Notes under the pieces: generated by a model
What the model was told of the DNA's origin: nothing
What the model saw: only the letters and a program-made list of their open reading frames with translations
Databases searched by the model: none
NCBI GenBank assembly: GCA_000277445.1
Contig: AJWJ01000175.1
Span: forward strand, 1 to 41,345
From: Polysphondylium violaceum
Taxonomy: Eukaryota; Evosea; Eumycetozoa; Dictyosteliales; Dictyosteliaceae
DNA: 41,345 nucleotides
Direction: 5' to 3'
Position numbers and translations under genes: made by a program
Shown here: piece after piece, positions 22,004-32,239 of the stretch
How the letters are laid out: each line of letters starts with the position of its first letter
Numbering within the stretch: the first letter of the stretch is position 1

Positions 22004-24100
22004 TTATTCTAATGATGGCTTTTCATCATGATCAACAACGACATCATTATCAATATTGTCGGTTGAGAGTGATTGAATTTCATCAGAGGATAATTTGTTG
22101 GTAATTGGAGCCAAAGTGGTGTTGTTCTTTTCCCATGGCTTCTTTGGTGCTTGTTTGGCGCCTTTGTTTACAGTACCATTTTCAATGGGCTTATCATCGA
22201 TATCATCTCTAATACCTGGTGGAGTTTTGCCAGATTTCAATTGATTAATGACATCCAAGAAATCGGTAGAGTATGGTGCTTCCTCAACTTTACCATTAGA
22301 GGTGGTGGTAGTGGTTGGTGATGAGGATGAGGAATCAGTGGTTTCAGAGTTGAAATTGCTTGCTGGTAAAGATGGAGTGAATTTAGATTCACTTGGTTCC
22401 ATTTTGAATCCAGTGGAGGAATTGAGTTGTTTGGTTGGTGATGAAGAACCAGAGCTACTATTACTATTACCATTTACAATTGGTACAGAAGTTGTAGAGA
22501 TTGTTGAAGTGGTAGTTGTGGTTGTAGTAGAAGTTGGTTTTTGTTGCCATGATGGAATGGCGGGTGGTTGATCAGTGGGTGGTTGCCAAGCAAGATTGGA
22601 ATAGTTATTTGAGGTCACAACAGATGGAATTGGTCTTGATGGTTTGGTTGGAGTAGTTGGGGTGCTACTAGTAGTATTGGAGGAAGATGAAGTCGAGGAA
22701 AAGTTATTTGGTGGTATTCTAAATTCACTCTCATTTGAAGCCTTTACTGAATTGATGGTTGGTGGAAAAGTATTGATTGGTTTGTATCCATTATTATTAC
22801 TATTATTATTATTATTATTATAACTTGAAACATAGCCGTTGCTATTATTATTGTTGTTACTATTACTGTTATTACTATTGATCAAGTTTGCTAAATTCTT
22901 TAATTCTTTTTTCATTTCCAATATTTCAGCGCTAGAGTTTAAAGATGAAGAGGTTGATTTTTGTTGTTGGAGTTGTTGTTGTTGAGTAGCAAGGAATGTT
23001 TGATTCTGTGATTCAATAATGGATTTTAAGGAGTGAACAGTGTCTCTAAAATCAGAGGTTTGAGAAAGAATAGTAGATTGTAATTTACTGAGTTGTTCTT
23101 GAAGGTCGCTAATCTTTTTATCAGTTTCAGATTCCCTAGTCTTTTTGTTCTTTGAAAAGAATGGAACAATGTAGTTTGAAGTTAAATAAGCAACACCCGA
23201 AGCGGCACCAACCAAAGCAGTCACAGAAAACAATAGATTGCCCCAAGAGAATCTATGTGATGCATTGATAAGAGTTGCAATTCTTTGATTATCATCATCA
23301 ATACGTTTTTGGTAGCTTTGAATTTGTTGTTGATAGTATTGTTGTTGTTGTTGAGCTTGTTGTTGAATTTGTTGATAGTATTGATTATTATTATTATTGT
23401 TGTTGTTATTAGATGATACCAATTGATTGTTATTGTTCGTACCACTATTGTTGCTAGTAGTATTAAGGGTACCACCACCAGGTGTGATGACTGGTGGTAT
23501 TCTTTTTCCGCCTCTGACAGTGTTTAAAGCAGCAGAGGAACTAGTGTTGCTGGTGGGACTAGATGAATTACCAGTTTCAACTCTTCTCAAGGCTTCTTTG
23601 ATTTCTTCAGAGGTTAATTCTTTTTTCTCGAGATAAGCAACCTTTCTACCCAAAGCAGTGTTTTTTACACTTGGATTATTTAAAAAAGAAACAGCTCTTC
23701 TAACCATATCTTCTCTAACATTTGGTTTGGGTGGGGCAGCTGGTTTAACAGCGGCTATTCTACCAGTACTTTGTTGTGGTTGTGGATCTACATCTTGATT
23801 ACCATCATCTTCATAGATTTCTTGCTCAGCACTATTACCCTTTTGTTGTTGTTGTGCTTCTTTTTTCTTTCTCTCTTCAATGATTCTCTTTGCCTCTTCC
23901 TTTCTCTTTTGAATTCTTTGTCTTGTCAATTCTTCATGATCGGCATAATCTGTTTCCTCTTGGTTGTTGGTAGCAACAGCAGCTGGAGCAGCTACAGTGT
24001 TACTTTGTTGTTGATCAAATGTATCCATTGAAGAATTGGTTGTGTTATTATTAATAGTATTATCAGATGATAATAGACCACTATCTTGAATATCAGACAT
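22004..24100 (-). CDS. pex14: Peroxin-14, peroxisomal import docking protein (698 aa)
   Basis: PEX14 docks cargo-loaded PEX5 at the peroxisomal membrane and forms part of the import pore. The conserved N-terminal domain lies at about residues 127-173 (VREDMVRRAVSFLNNPSVKN and LEKKELTSEEIKEALRR), the helical fold that binds WxxxF motifs of PEX5. A hydrophobic segment follows at about 285-310 (LLFSVTALVGAASGVAYL), then a coiled coil (ETDKKISDLQEQLSKLQSTI), as in other PEX14s. The C-terminal half is low complexity with asparagine, serine and threonine runs. Unusually, about 125 residues precede the docking domain, including a highly charged helix (ELTRQRIQKRKEEAKRIIEE) near 57-86. It has a single exon. 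A GC-rich patch at 24196-24232 lies just upstream and may be part of its promoter. Confidence 0.93.
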   Translation of the reverse strand: MSDIQDSGLLSSDNTINNNTTNSSMDTFDQQQSNTVAAPAAVATNNQEETDYADHEELTRQRIQKRKEEAKRIIEERKKKEAQQQQKGNSAEQEIYEDDGNQDVDPQPQQSTGRIAAVKPAAPPKPNVREDMVRRAVSFLNNPSVKNTALGRKVAYLEKKELTSEEIKEALRRVETGNSSSPTSNTSSSAALNTVRGGKRIPPVITPGGGTLNTTSNNSGTNNNNQLVSSNNNNNNNNNQYYQQIQQQAQQQQQYYQQQIQSYQKRIDDDNQRIATLINASHRFSWGNLLFSVTALVGAASGVAYLTSNYIVPFFSKNKKTRESETDKKISDLQEQLSKLQSTILSQTSDFRDTVHSLKSIIESQNQTFLATQQQQLQQQKSTSSSLNSSAEILEMKKELKNLANLINSNNSNSNNNNNSNGYVSSYNNNNNNSNNNGYKPINTFPPTINSVKASNESEFRIPPNNFSSTSSSSNTTSSTPTTPTKPSRPIPSVVTSNNYSNLAWQPPTDQPPAIPSWQQKPTSTTTTTTTSTISTTSVPIVNGNSNSSSGSSSPTKQLNSSTGFKMEPSESKFTPSLPASNFNSETTDSSSSSPTTTTTSNGKVEEAPYSTDFLDVINQLKSGKTPPGIRDDIDDKPIENGTVNKGAKQAPKKPWEKNNTTLAPITNKLSSDEIQSLSTDNIDNDVVVDHDEKPSLE

Positions 24101-24195
24101 CCTTAGTGAAAGATAGATATCTGGACAAAAAAACTAATAAAAAAAAAAATTTATTAAAAAAAAAATTGGGAAAAATGAAAAAAAAATAAAAAACT

Positions 24196-24232
24196 GTTCG
24201 CGCGGGTGACCAAACCAGAGAAATTTCCCACG
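24196..24232. promoter_or_regulatory. GC-rich patch upstream of PEX14
   Basis: About 35 bp beginning tgttcgcgcgggtgacc stand out from AT-rich DNA some 95 bp upstream of the PEX14 start codon and downstream of the phosphatase gene. Related CGCG-bearing patches occur upstream of MTHFR and aconitase. A promoter role is inference from position and composition only. Confidence 0.35.
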
Positions 24233-24381
24233 CAATCATATTACTATGTATGGAAGTGACTGAGGATTGGATATATCTATAGAGTTAATGATAAATCATC
24301 CCAGTTGGGTTATATTCATTTACAATAAATGAGTCAAAAATGATACAATAATTTTATTTAATCTTTATCTTTTAATCAAAC

Positions 24382-25190
24382 CTAAGAGGAACAATCAATA
24401 TCCATTTTTTCAACAAATTCGAGCCAATAGCAATACCAATTGGCAGCAAATTGATGTTGAGGTAAAATGATACGACCAGCAATTTGATAGTCCCATTCAA
24501 TAGCTTTCTTGAATGACCATCCAAGATATTTCATAACATAAGAGGCAAATACTTCACCTGTTCTATCACATCCACATTCACTTTTAATATGGAGATATAT
24601 TTATATTAATATTATATTTATATATCAATATCGCGATGTTATGTTACATACCAATGAATATATAAAACTACAGGTAAATCCATTTCAGTGTAAAGGATAT
24701 TACGATATAGCTCCATTCTAGCAGGCAAATCATCTTTTTGCCATTCAGTTAGATTTATAGCCCATTTTAAACGTTCAAAAGAGGGAATAAAATGAGGATC
24801 AGATAAATCACCCATGGTAATATTGGTATTGAATTGACCTATTGAAGGATTTGCTTCAAAGTAAGTTTTCTCGAGATCAATGTCGGGCAATTCACTTGTG
24901 TGATTATAGATCAACTTGATATCAAAGAGATAGAATTGAGGTGGAAACTTTACACCAAGAGACAAAGAGTTGTTTACCATGCAATTGATGAGCTCTTCAT
25001 AGGCAAATTGGTCTGTACCATTGACACTAATCTTTGGCTCATTGCCACGGAACAATAGATTTACATTGCCACTAGATTCAAAGGGTGGTGTTTGATCTAC
25101 TAAATGCACTTTCCTGTATTCTAAATAGTCTGCATTGCATCCAATCGTAGCTACCAATACAGTAACTAAAAGTATTGTGATAATATTCAT
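24382..25190 (-). CDS. Secreted tyrosine-phosphatase-like protein with a CX5R motif (two exons, 245 aa)
   Basis: Exons are 25190-24652 and 24580-24382, joined across a 71-nt GTATGT...AAG intron in phase 2. Joining them rebuilds LYIHCECGCDRTGEV, the HCX5R signature of cysteine phosphatases, with the predicted catalytic Cys180 and Arg186; the intron cuts the Cys codon after its second base. The N-terminus (MNIITILLVTVLVATIGCNA) is a signal peptide, and several N-glycosylation sites follow (NGT, NNS, NHT, NIT, NLT), so it should act in the secretory, lysosomal or extracellular space. There is no C-terminal membrane span. The DRTGE ending is typical of atypical dual-specificity or lipid phosphatases rather than classical receptor PTPs. 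Substrate is unknown; protein, inositol or lipid phosphate are all possible. Without splicing the frame would stop just before the motif. Confidence 0.87.
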
Positions 25191-25406
25191 GGTGATTATT
25201 ATACTGCACTATATTGTTAACAATGTTTTCAAAGTGTGTGAAAAATTGTTTTGGGTCCCAATTTATAAAAAATGATTTTTCGGGATATAAACCCCACATC
25301 AGGGTAAATAATGAAAAAAATAATTTAAAAATAAAAATTTTTATTTTATTTTATTTTGATATTTTTTTCATCCGATCCCAAAGAAAAGGGGGGGTTTTTT
25401 TCTAAA

Positions 25407-25436
25407 GTGGATCAATATTACTTTTCATTGATCCAC
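25407..25436. repeat. Perfect 10-bp inverted repeat (hairpin)
   Basis: Two exact arms, gtggatcaat and attgatccac, are separated by ten bases. The hairpin sits in the 268-bp spacer between the phosphatase start and the 3' end of the first UbiA-type gene, just after a run of eight Gs and seven Ts. It could be a 3'-end processing or regulatory structure. Nothing marks it as a transposon end. Confidence 0.7.
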
Positions 25437-25458
25437 ACTAATAAAATATTTAAAAATG

Positions 25459-26401
25459 TTAGGCACAGTTGATACCCACTAAATAAAGAATGTTAAACAT
25501 AGAGACTGCGGCATAATCATAGTATTTGATATTTTTGAGGTTGTGGTTTCTGACCCTTTGGGAGATAAAGTAGAAATATGGAATTAAAATAAATGGTAAA
25601 TTGATAAACATATTGTTTTTCACTTGTGAAATAAAGAATAAACTAGTAAATGCACTATTTAAATATATATGTTAATAAAATCTATCACAAATCAAAAGAG
25701 AAAAAACTAAAATCTTACATTAGAATCCATAAATCAAATAAATATGATGAAATAACAGGACCTAAATACATTGCACTACTATAGCTACCACCTCTTGCAT
25801 CATCTTCGACATCATGTAATAAATTACCAGTGATTGTTAAAGTTACCAAAACAAAACATGGAATACCATAATAAAATGAATCGATTGTAATTACTCCACT
25901 ATTAAAGAAATAGCCACAGAAAGATAACAAACCATAAGAGAAAACGACGGCTAATTCGGCACCAAACAATCTCTTTTTGAATCTAATTGGTGGCATATTG
26001 TAAATGACACTAAAGAAAATTAATTGACAGATAATGAAAAACACAATTAATCTTTCCATCAATGGGAAATGGGAAAAAGCTCTAAGATAAATAATAAAAA
26101 TTGAAATAGTTCCACCAATAATATAACGTAAAATATCCTTTTTCTCAAGACCATAGTCAAACATCATTCTATTACTTGTAGTTTTTTCATCATCGACACC
26201 GAGTTCCCAATCGCAATAAGAATTTAGCACAACCGCAAAGGTAAAAATAGTCATAACCATAACATAAATGGAAAACAAAGAAGGATTTAAAATTCCAGTC
26301 TCTTGGAAACTAAAGAAAACACCCACACTAAAGTTTGTAAAAGACATTACAGATGCCTTTAGTCTAAAACCATGAATAATACCTTGAACTTTTCGAAACA
26401 T
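25459..26401 (-). CDS. UbiA-family prenyltransferase, first copy (two exons, 292 aa)
   Basis: UbiA-type integral membrane enzymes attach an isoprenoid chain to an aromatic acceptor, using two aspartate-rich motifs that hold magnesium and the prenyl diphosphate. Exons are 26401-25719 and 25654-25459, joined in phase 2 (GTAAGA...TAG). The first motif is NSYCDWELGVDD (Asn60, Asp64, Asp70/71), followed by RMMFDYGL. The second is LLHDVEDDARGG. Between them lies YNMPPIRFKKRLFGAELAVV, like the YxxPP loop of MenA and UBIAD1. About eight or nine membrane spans are visible, and the length is normal for the family. The second exon supplies the last spans (NNMFINLPFILIPYFYF and CA at the end). MenA/UBIAD1-like naphthoquinone synthesis is a guess; the acceptor cannot be read from sequence. 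A paralogue with the same gene structure lies at 32240-33297. Confidence 0.88.
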
Positions 26402-26876
26402 TTTAAACTATATTTTATTGAGAATTGTTTCTTTGTTTATTGTTTTTTTGTTTTTGACCTTTTCAACTAATTTCTCGATTCTATTTATAGTTCTCACTTC
26501 AAAAAATCAATATACTTTTTTTTTTTTTTCCATAGGTATAGATATCCAATAGATGTTGTTTGCAAAAAATCGTCAAGAATAAACCCATGAAATATAAGCT
26601 ATCAAAATCCAACCCCCCACAAACTCATTTGTAGATCTTTGTAGATCAAAAAGTTTTTAAACACAAATTACACCACATGCACGCTTGTTTTACAATAGTG
26701 AATGAAATTTATAAAACTTTATTATTCCCACACATGTATCTGATAGTGAAATACATCTTCAGTAGGTGTTATTATGTTCTTCTTATGGAAAATAAATATA
26801 CTAATTACTTTATGTGACAATATAGTTGGTGTTGTGCGTGTAAGTCAACAGATTATTTGCTTGTATGTTAGCACCA
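26402..26876. other. Spacer between the first UbiA-type gene and the RhoGEF
   Basis: It holds the promoter of the first UbiA-type gene and the 3' flank of the RhoGEF. Noticeable are a poly-T tract at 26516-26530, a short direct repeat of gtagatc at 26633-26646, and a C-rich tract (ccaacccccc). A plus-strand frame beginning at 26774 overlaps the terminal RhoGEF exon in the other direction and is not supported. Confidence 0.5.
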
Positions 26877-29800
26877 CTATATATGAGCAGATCTTTGTTG
26901 TAATTTCATCTGTAGATAAAACTTTTTCACTATGTTGCATGCTTCTCTCAATTCCTTGATCCATTCGTCCTTTTCCTCTGGCTTTGATGTGCAAATAACC
27001 ATTTTTTTTTCATTTTTGTCGTTTTGACTGCTCCAAAGAATTTGGAATGAATTTTCTACACCCGCAACTAATAATTATTTGTTTACATTAATATTTTTTC
27101 CATTAATAAATTTTAGAATTATATATAAAACTTACTACTTTCAGAAACTTCTAATATTTTCAAATCAATTAGAGGTACTATTTTTTGAATTACATATTTG
27201 TTTTTCTTTTGTTTTGTTACAATTAATAAATCACTAAATAAAATTAAATATTTGTACTTTGATACTTTTTTTTGTCTAGCCTCCATCATTAAACCTTCTT
27301 TAATTAATTGTCTGGATGGATTTGTAAAATTATTATTATTATTATTATTGTTGTTATTGTTGTTATTGTTATTGCTAGTGTTGTTATTATTATTATTATT
27401 AATATCTTTTAATAAATTATTACTACTTGTATTATGATTACTATTATTATTTATACTATTACTATTAATATTATTATTATTATTATTATTATTGTTATTT
27501 AAATTATTATTACTATTACTATTATTATTAAAACTATTATAAAATATTGAACCATTTGTAATTAATGATTCAGTTAAGCCAACTACTTTTTCTTGTAACA
27601 TCAAGGTTTTACTAATATTTTCAGCTTTTCTTTTTGATTCATTTAATTGATCGGTTACCAATTTTGTTGTTCTTAAACAATCTTCAATACTATTTCTCTC
27701 CAAAATATCAACAGTGTGAGCTAAAAGGTCAGATAATAATAAAATATATCTTGGTATACGCTGAACGGGTCTAATTAAATATGAATCAATAGTTTCACTC
27801 TTGCATTGATCCGAAAATTGGCATTTCTCTAAAAACTCTTTAAAACGAGGCAACTTTGCTCTATTTTCATGCACTGAGTCCATAGCCTTATTGAATCCAT
27901 TGATGTAGTGTCTGTATTCAGACACTGTTGTTGGTTGATCCCAAAACCATTGAAAAGCTTGTGCTAAATCTAAAATATCTACAGTTTTTGTTTTTGGTAA
28001 AATCGAAGTGTTACTACTGAGGTCGGTTGTCGACGAGGAATCACCATCGTCAAATGAACTTTTGACGGTTGTTAAATTTCGAAGTTTCTTTAGGAATTCG
28101 CAGTTGTTTCTAAATACTTTGTCAATGTTTGAAAATATAGTCTCAACCAATTCAGTCGATATGATGGGTGGATTGGTTGGTGATACAACGAGGGGATTAT
28201 AATACACACGAATACAGACACCAAGTGCATGAACATAAGCTTGTTCAGTGTCGATAATCTCTTTAATAATTTTTGATCTTCTAAATGCCAACTGATGGTC
28301 GTCAACAAGTGGGCCCAAAGAAGGTGAAATAATAGGTTGACTACTATGTCTCATGATGCTTGAACTGATACTGCTGTTTGAGAATACATCGTCGTTTCCT
28401 GATCCTCCAAACTCTGCTGCTTTGCCCTGATGAATACTGCCCAAAGGTGACATGCTTTGTGACACTCTAAATATTCCTTTATTCAATGGAGAGGGAGTGC
28501 TGTGTGAAGAGGAGAACATGGCAAGACTGTCATTGGGGTCCAAATCTGAGAGGTCTTCTTTGACCACCAATTCACTCTGTGTCTCTATAGAAATGGGTAC
28601 CTTTATGTTTTCCAATGCCTTAATAACCGATTCTCTTACTTGTGTATGAGGGAAATTGACCAATGCCGACAATCCTCGATCACAGTCTGATTGGGTAATT
28701 CTAAATCTACAAACTTCATCAATGCAAAGATTGGCTATCAACACAGAAATGGCTTCGATGAGTTGAGAGGTGTGTGCATTCTTGTCCTTTAACAATTCAG
28801 ACAAACCATCGATAAGGTATTTCGATCTAAGAACCTTTCTAATTTCATCGTTTGATGTAAGATTTGCAAGACAACTAACTCCCAAACACTTTAGCTCCAT
28901 GGGACTACTAATCGACACGACGATATCCACCAAAGGCATCATGGCACCAGCTGCCAGAATAGGTCTTTCAGTCTCTTCAGTCAACGATAGATTAATTAAT
29001 ATTTTCATTACTTGTTCTTTAATGTTCATTGGCGTCGATGGTGAACTAAGATAGCTAATCAATTGATGCAACACTCCCGAGATTGCAATGATTCTTCTAA
29101 TGACTGGATGATAGATTGTCAATACATGTATCACAGATGTAAGTGCAAGAATGAGTTCGTTTGATGGCGGTGAAGGATATCTTGATGTGAGTATCTTTGT
29201 GATCGCTTGTATTGATCCACTGTGACAAAATATTTTTTGATTATCCAAATACTCTCCACAGGTGTCTTTGTGTAGTAAATTTCTTAATGGTACAGATGAG
29301 AGTATAACTAGATTTGGTTTAGGTTTTTTAAGAAATGCTATCAATGATTCAACAATACCGTGCTCTAATAATAAATGTGAGTGATCTGCATTCAATGTAA
29401 TATTTGTCAATAACCACAACGCTTTCTCTGCTATATCTTCGTTTTCGCTTGTTAATGATGTAATTATTGTTTCCACCAATTCTGATTTTAATAATAATGT
29501 GCTATTATTATCTATGAATGAATGATTACAATACTATGATTAATAAATTGGATACAATTAATTATGATTGCTATTATTATTAATAAATTACAATTTAAAC
29601 TTAAGTGACTTAGAAGCCATGTTGTCAACATTTGAATTACTTCATTATTTGATTGTAATAAATCTTTACACCTTTTAGTTCCCATTAATTCAAAGATATA
29701 AGGTTGCGATTCATCTAAAATTGCAAAATAAAAAATATATAAAGGTTTTTGGGAATTAGTAAAAGAACATAATATTGGTAGTAGAATATATTTTTTTTGT

Positions 29801-30864
29801 GTTTATGTTGAGAGTTTATGTTCTGTTATTAACATATATAATAGTGTAAAATAAAATGTGGGTGTTGGGGTTGGAGTGGTAGTGGTTGTGGTAGTGGTTG
29901 TGGTTGTGATAGTGGTGGTAGTGTTAATTTGGATGTGTGTTGATGTGGTTAAGTGTGTATTTATATAGAAAATGTGTGAGAAAAGGTTATTCTATCTGTG
30001 GATTAAATAACTACTACTATATGTGTTTATGAGGGAAGGTATGTATTGGGTGGTGTTGAGGGATGGGGTGAGTGGTGTGGTATTAATAGAATAAAATAAC
30101 AATACGATTTCACTTATCTTAATAATATCGTAGATGTATATGATGTGTTCTAGGGTGAGTGGATATATGACATGATGTGGTGGTTGTGTGAAAATTTGGA
30201 GAAGTTGGAAATGTGTATATTTGTAAATTGATAAAGTTTCCATATATTTTCATTAAATAAGTTTTAGTTGTTGATTTAATCCAATTAGATACACACATCA
30301 AAATAACATAAAAATAGATTCACACACACATGCACATACACACAACCTTTGCACATGACACACACAAGATGATTCGGCTATTAACTCATTGGATAAAAGA
30401 TTATTGTTTGATATAAATAATAGGAACTAGAGAAGGATAAATAATAATAATGGAAGAGAAAGCTTGTTTTTGTTTGTTACCGCCGCTGTTGTTGTGATTG
30501 TTTGTGTTATTGATGTTATTATTGTTGATATTGATGTTGGCTGTTATTGTTGTTTGTTACCGCCGCTGTTGTTGTTGTTAAAGATAAATACACACACACA
30601 CACGACACTAAAAGGATTAAAAGATTGAACTAGAAAAAGTGAGAAGAAAAAGAGAGTTATATTTAAATATTATCACACACACACACACACACACACATCC
30701 ATAAACACTTGTGTGTATGTGAGTATTGATAAAATAAAGAACTATAACTAATAAATAAAAATATTACTTTCAGTCGATATGTTGATCAATATTCTAAGGC
30801 AGTTTTCTTGAACGGAAACATCGGTTGAAGATAATCTTTCAACGGTACTTCTAATTTTCTCCAT
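26877..30864 (-). CDS. RhoGEF with armadillo repeats, DH and PH domains (four exons, 928 aa)
   Basis: This protein should load GTP onto a Rho/Rac GTPase. Exons in reading order are 30864-30768, 29714-29592, 29511-27136 and 27067-26877; all three introns are phase 1 and the model closes at a TAG. Residues about 1-380 are armadillo-like helical repeats (IAEKALWLLTNITLNADHS, ELKCLGVSCLANLTSNDEIR). The DH domain lies near 483-700: KIIKEIIDTEQAYVHALG opens it, and SYLIRPVQRIPRYILLLSDL is its conserved core helix. A PH domain at about 800-905 follows (LIKEGLMMEARQKKVSKYKY) and is completed by the last exon (TSKPEEKDEWIKELREA). A long asparagine-rich linker separates DH and PH. Intron 1 is 1053 nt, far longer than others here. 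An in-frame frame continues a few codons upstream of the ATG at 30864 to an AG, so an additional 5' exon is possible. Confidence 0.88.
30471..30495. repeat. 25-bp direct repeat, copy 1
   Basis: A 25-bp sequence beginning tgtttgttaccgccgctg occurs here and again, identically, exactly 80 bp downstream at 30551. Both lie in the long RhoGEF intron. The ccgccg core is unusual in this AT-rich DNA. Confidence 0.85.
30551..30575. repeat. 25-bp direct repeat, copy 2
   Basis: This is an exact second copy of the sequence at 30471-30495, followed by further gtt triplets and then a CA run. The two copies, with the GTT-rich DNA between them, look like an 80-bp tandem duplication whose inner part has drifted, or a pair of binding sites. 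Confidence 0.85.
30674..30697. repeat. (CA)12 microsatellite
   Basis: Twelve CA dinucleotides lie in the RhoGEF first intron. A shorter CA tract lies at about 30591-30602. Ordinary slippage is enough to explain both. Confidence 0.9.
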
Positions 30865-32239
30865 TTTAAATTTGAGTTTGTAAATTGAAATACCAATCTA
30901 TAGAAAACTTGATATTTATTATTGTTGTTGTTGCTATTGTTGCTATTGTTGCTGTTGTATTTGTTATCTATCACTCTATTATTATTCTTTATGTTGTTGA
31001 TACTGTGACTACAATATATATAAAACTATTCTAATAAAAACCAATTGTGTTGAAAAAGATTATTGTAATGTCTCCTCGAGTATTATAATAATAATTTCTA
31101 TATATGTTTGATGATATTGGGATGGAGCTTGTTGAGAATCTGAGAGAAGATGAAAAAAAAGGAATTGAAATGTCTTACTTGTCAAATGTTTACTACTATG
31201 ATTGGAGATGAGAGAGTGAAATGATAAATGCTATTTCCAATTACTATAAAACATGTTCAACCTGTATATATATGATATGGTTTGATGTTTCAATCTATAT
31301 ATTTATCCTATCGGAGTTGATAAAGGGTAAGTGTCTGAATAAGGATATCTATGCTATGTATAGATATTTTATCAAGTTGATGAATTTTTATTCCAAAAGC
31401 AACACACACAACCACGCATAAACAAGCAGAAAAAAACAAGATAGAAAAAAAAAAAAAAAAAAAAGTTTAATATTTTATATATAAAACCCACATATGCACA
31501 TACTACTCTCTAAACTCTAAAAGGATAAAATAGAATGCCAATTATGCATACACAACCAAAAGTCATAAGCTCATATACCTTTTTTGCTATTCTGTTTATT
31601 CCTTTTATTTTCTAGGTCGGGATAATTACATATAAATCAATATTATTAATAAACTAGCATACCAACAGGAGTAAGAGTAGTAACAGTAGGAGTAGTAGAA
31701 TTATAGAATAGGAAAAGCCACCACAACACTATTATCTATTTTATGTTGATATATATGATGGTAGTAAACAATAAAATAATCACAAGATATTATTTTTGGG
31801 GTAGAATAGAAATGAGCAGAACAGAGTAATTAAACACCAACATCATCATCATCATCACCATCAACTATTATTACAATATTATTATCATACACCCACTTTC
31901 ACCCCATTTTCACACACAAAACAAAAGGGGATGGTGTGGTGGTGTATCGTTTTGATCCGGATTTTAATATGGTATGATACCTACCCGAGATAATAGAGAA
32001 TGGGGTGAAAAAAAAAAAACCATTTTTTATATCAATTTCATTTATATATATATAATTATATAATTATATAATTATAGAATAGAATATTTATTTTTATGAT
32101 AGAAAACTATTATAAATATTTATTGAAAACTTTTACTAAAAGTTTAATTTATTACTTATCGTTATTTTTTTTTTTTTTTTGTAAACATCCAATTGAGAAA
32201 TATATATTTTAAGAAAAAGATGAACGGATACCAAATTAA
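30865..32239. other. Spacer between the RhoGEF and the second UbiA-type gene
   Basis: About 1.4 kb without a supported gene. It begins with the 5' side of the RhoGEF (gttgctattgttgctattg triplets at 30926-30956), continues through AT-rich DNA with poly-A at 31446-31463, and contains an inverted-repeat region at 31897-32010. A plus-strand frame at 31221-31421 has no family likeness. A 5' RhoGEF exon or untranslated leader may lie in the first part. Confidence 0.5.
31897..32010. repeat. Inverted repeat with 12-bp arms around a GC-richer core
   Basis: Arms tttcaccccatt (31897-31908) and aatggggtgaaa (31999-32010) are exact complements separated by 90 bp. The core contains the palindromes atccggat and ggtatgatacc and a tggtgtggtggtg run. 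This could be a small non-autonomous element or a cluster of regulatory sites. I see no convincing target-site duplication. Confidence 0.6.

Larger units (their letters stand above)
29715..30767 (-). other. Unusually long first intron of the RhoGEF
   Basis: The other introns in this window are about 65-160 nt; this one is 1053 nt, bounded by GTAATA at the 5' end and TTTTAG at the 3' end on the minus strand. It holds G/T-rich runs (29860-29930, with gtgggtgttggggttgg), a 25-bp direct repeat containing ccgccgctg, and CA runs. The intron is inferred from phase and armadillo-like continuity on both sides (NISTE joined to NESQPYIFELMG). It could hide an internal promoter or alternative first exon; I see no clear coding exon inside. 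Confidence 0.65.

Noticed and set aside
29992-30301. Overlapping minus-strand frames inside the RhoGEF intron
   Set aside because: They translate AC-rich low-complexity DNA and do not join either flanking exon in a way that improves the armadillo region.
30591-30697. CA repeats as a CRISPR-like or satellite array
   Set aside because: Simple dinucleotide slippage tracts without unique spacers.
31221-31421. 66-codon plus-strand frame in the RhoGEF/UbiA spacer
   Set aside because: No motif, no codon preference like real genes nearby, and it ends in CA-rich sequence.
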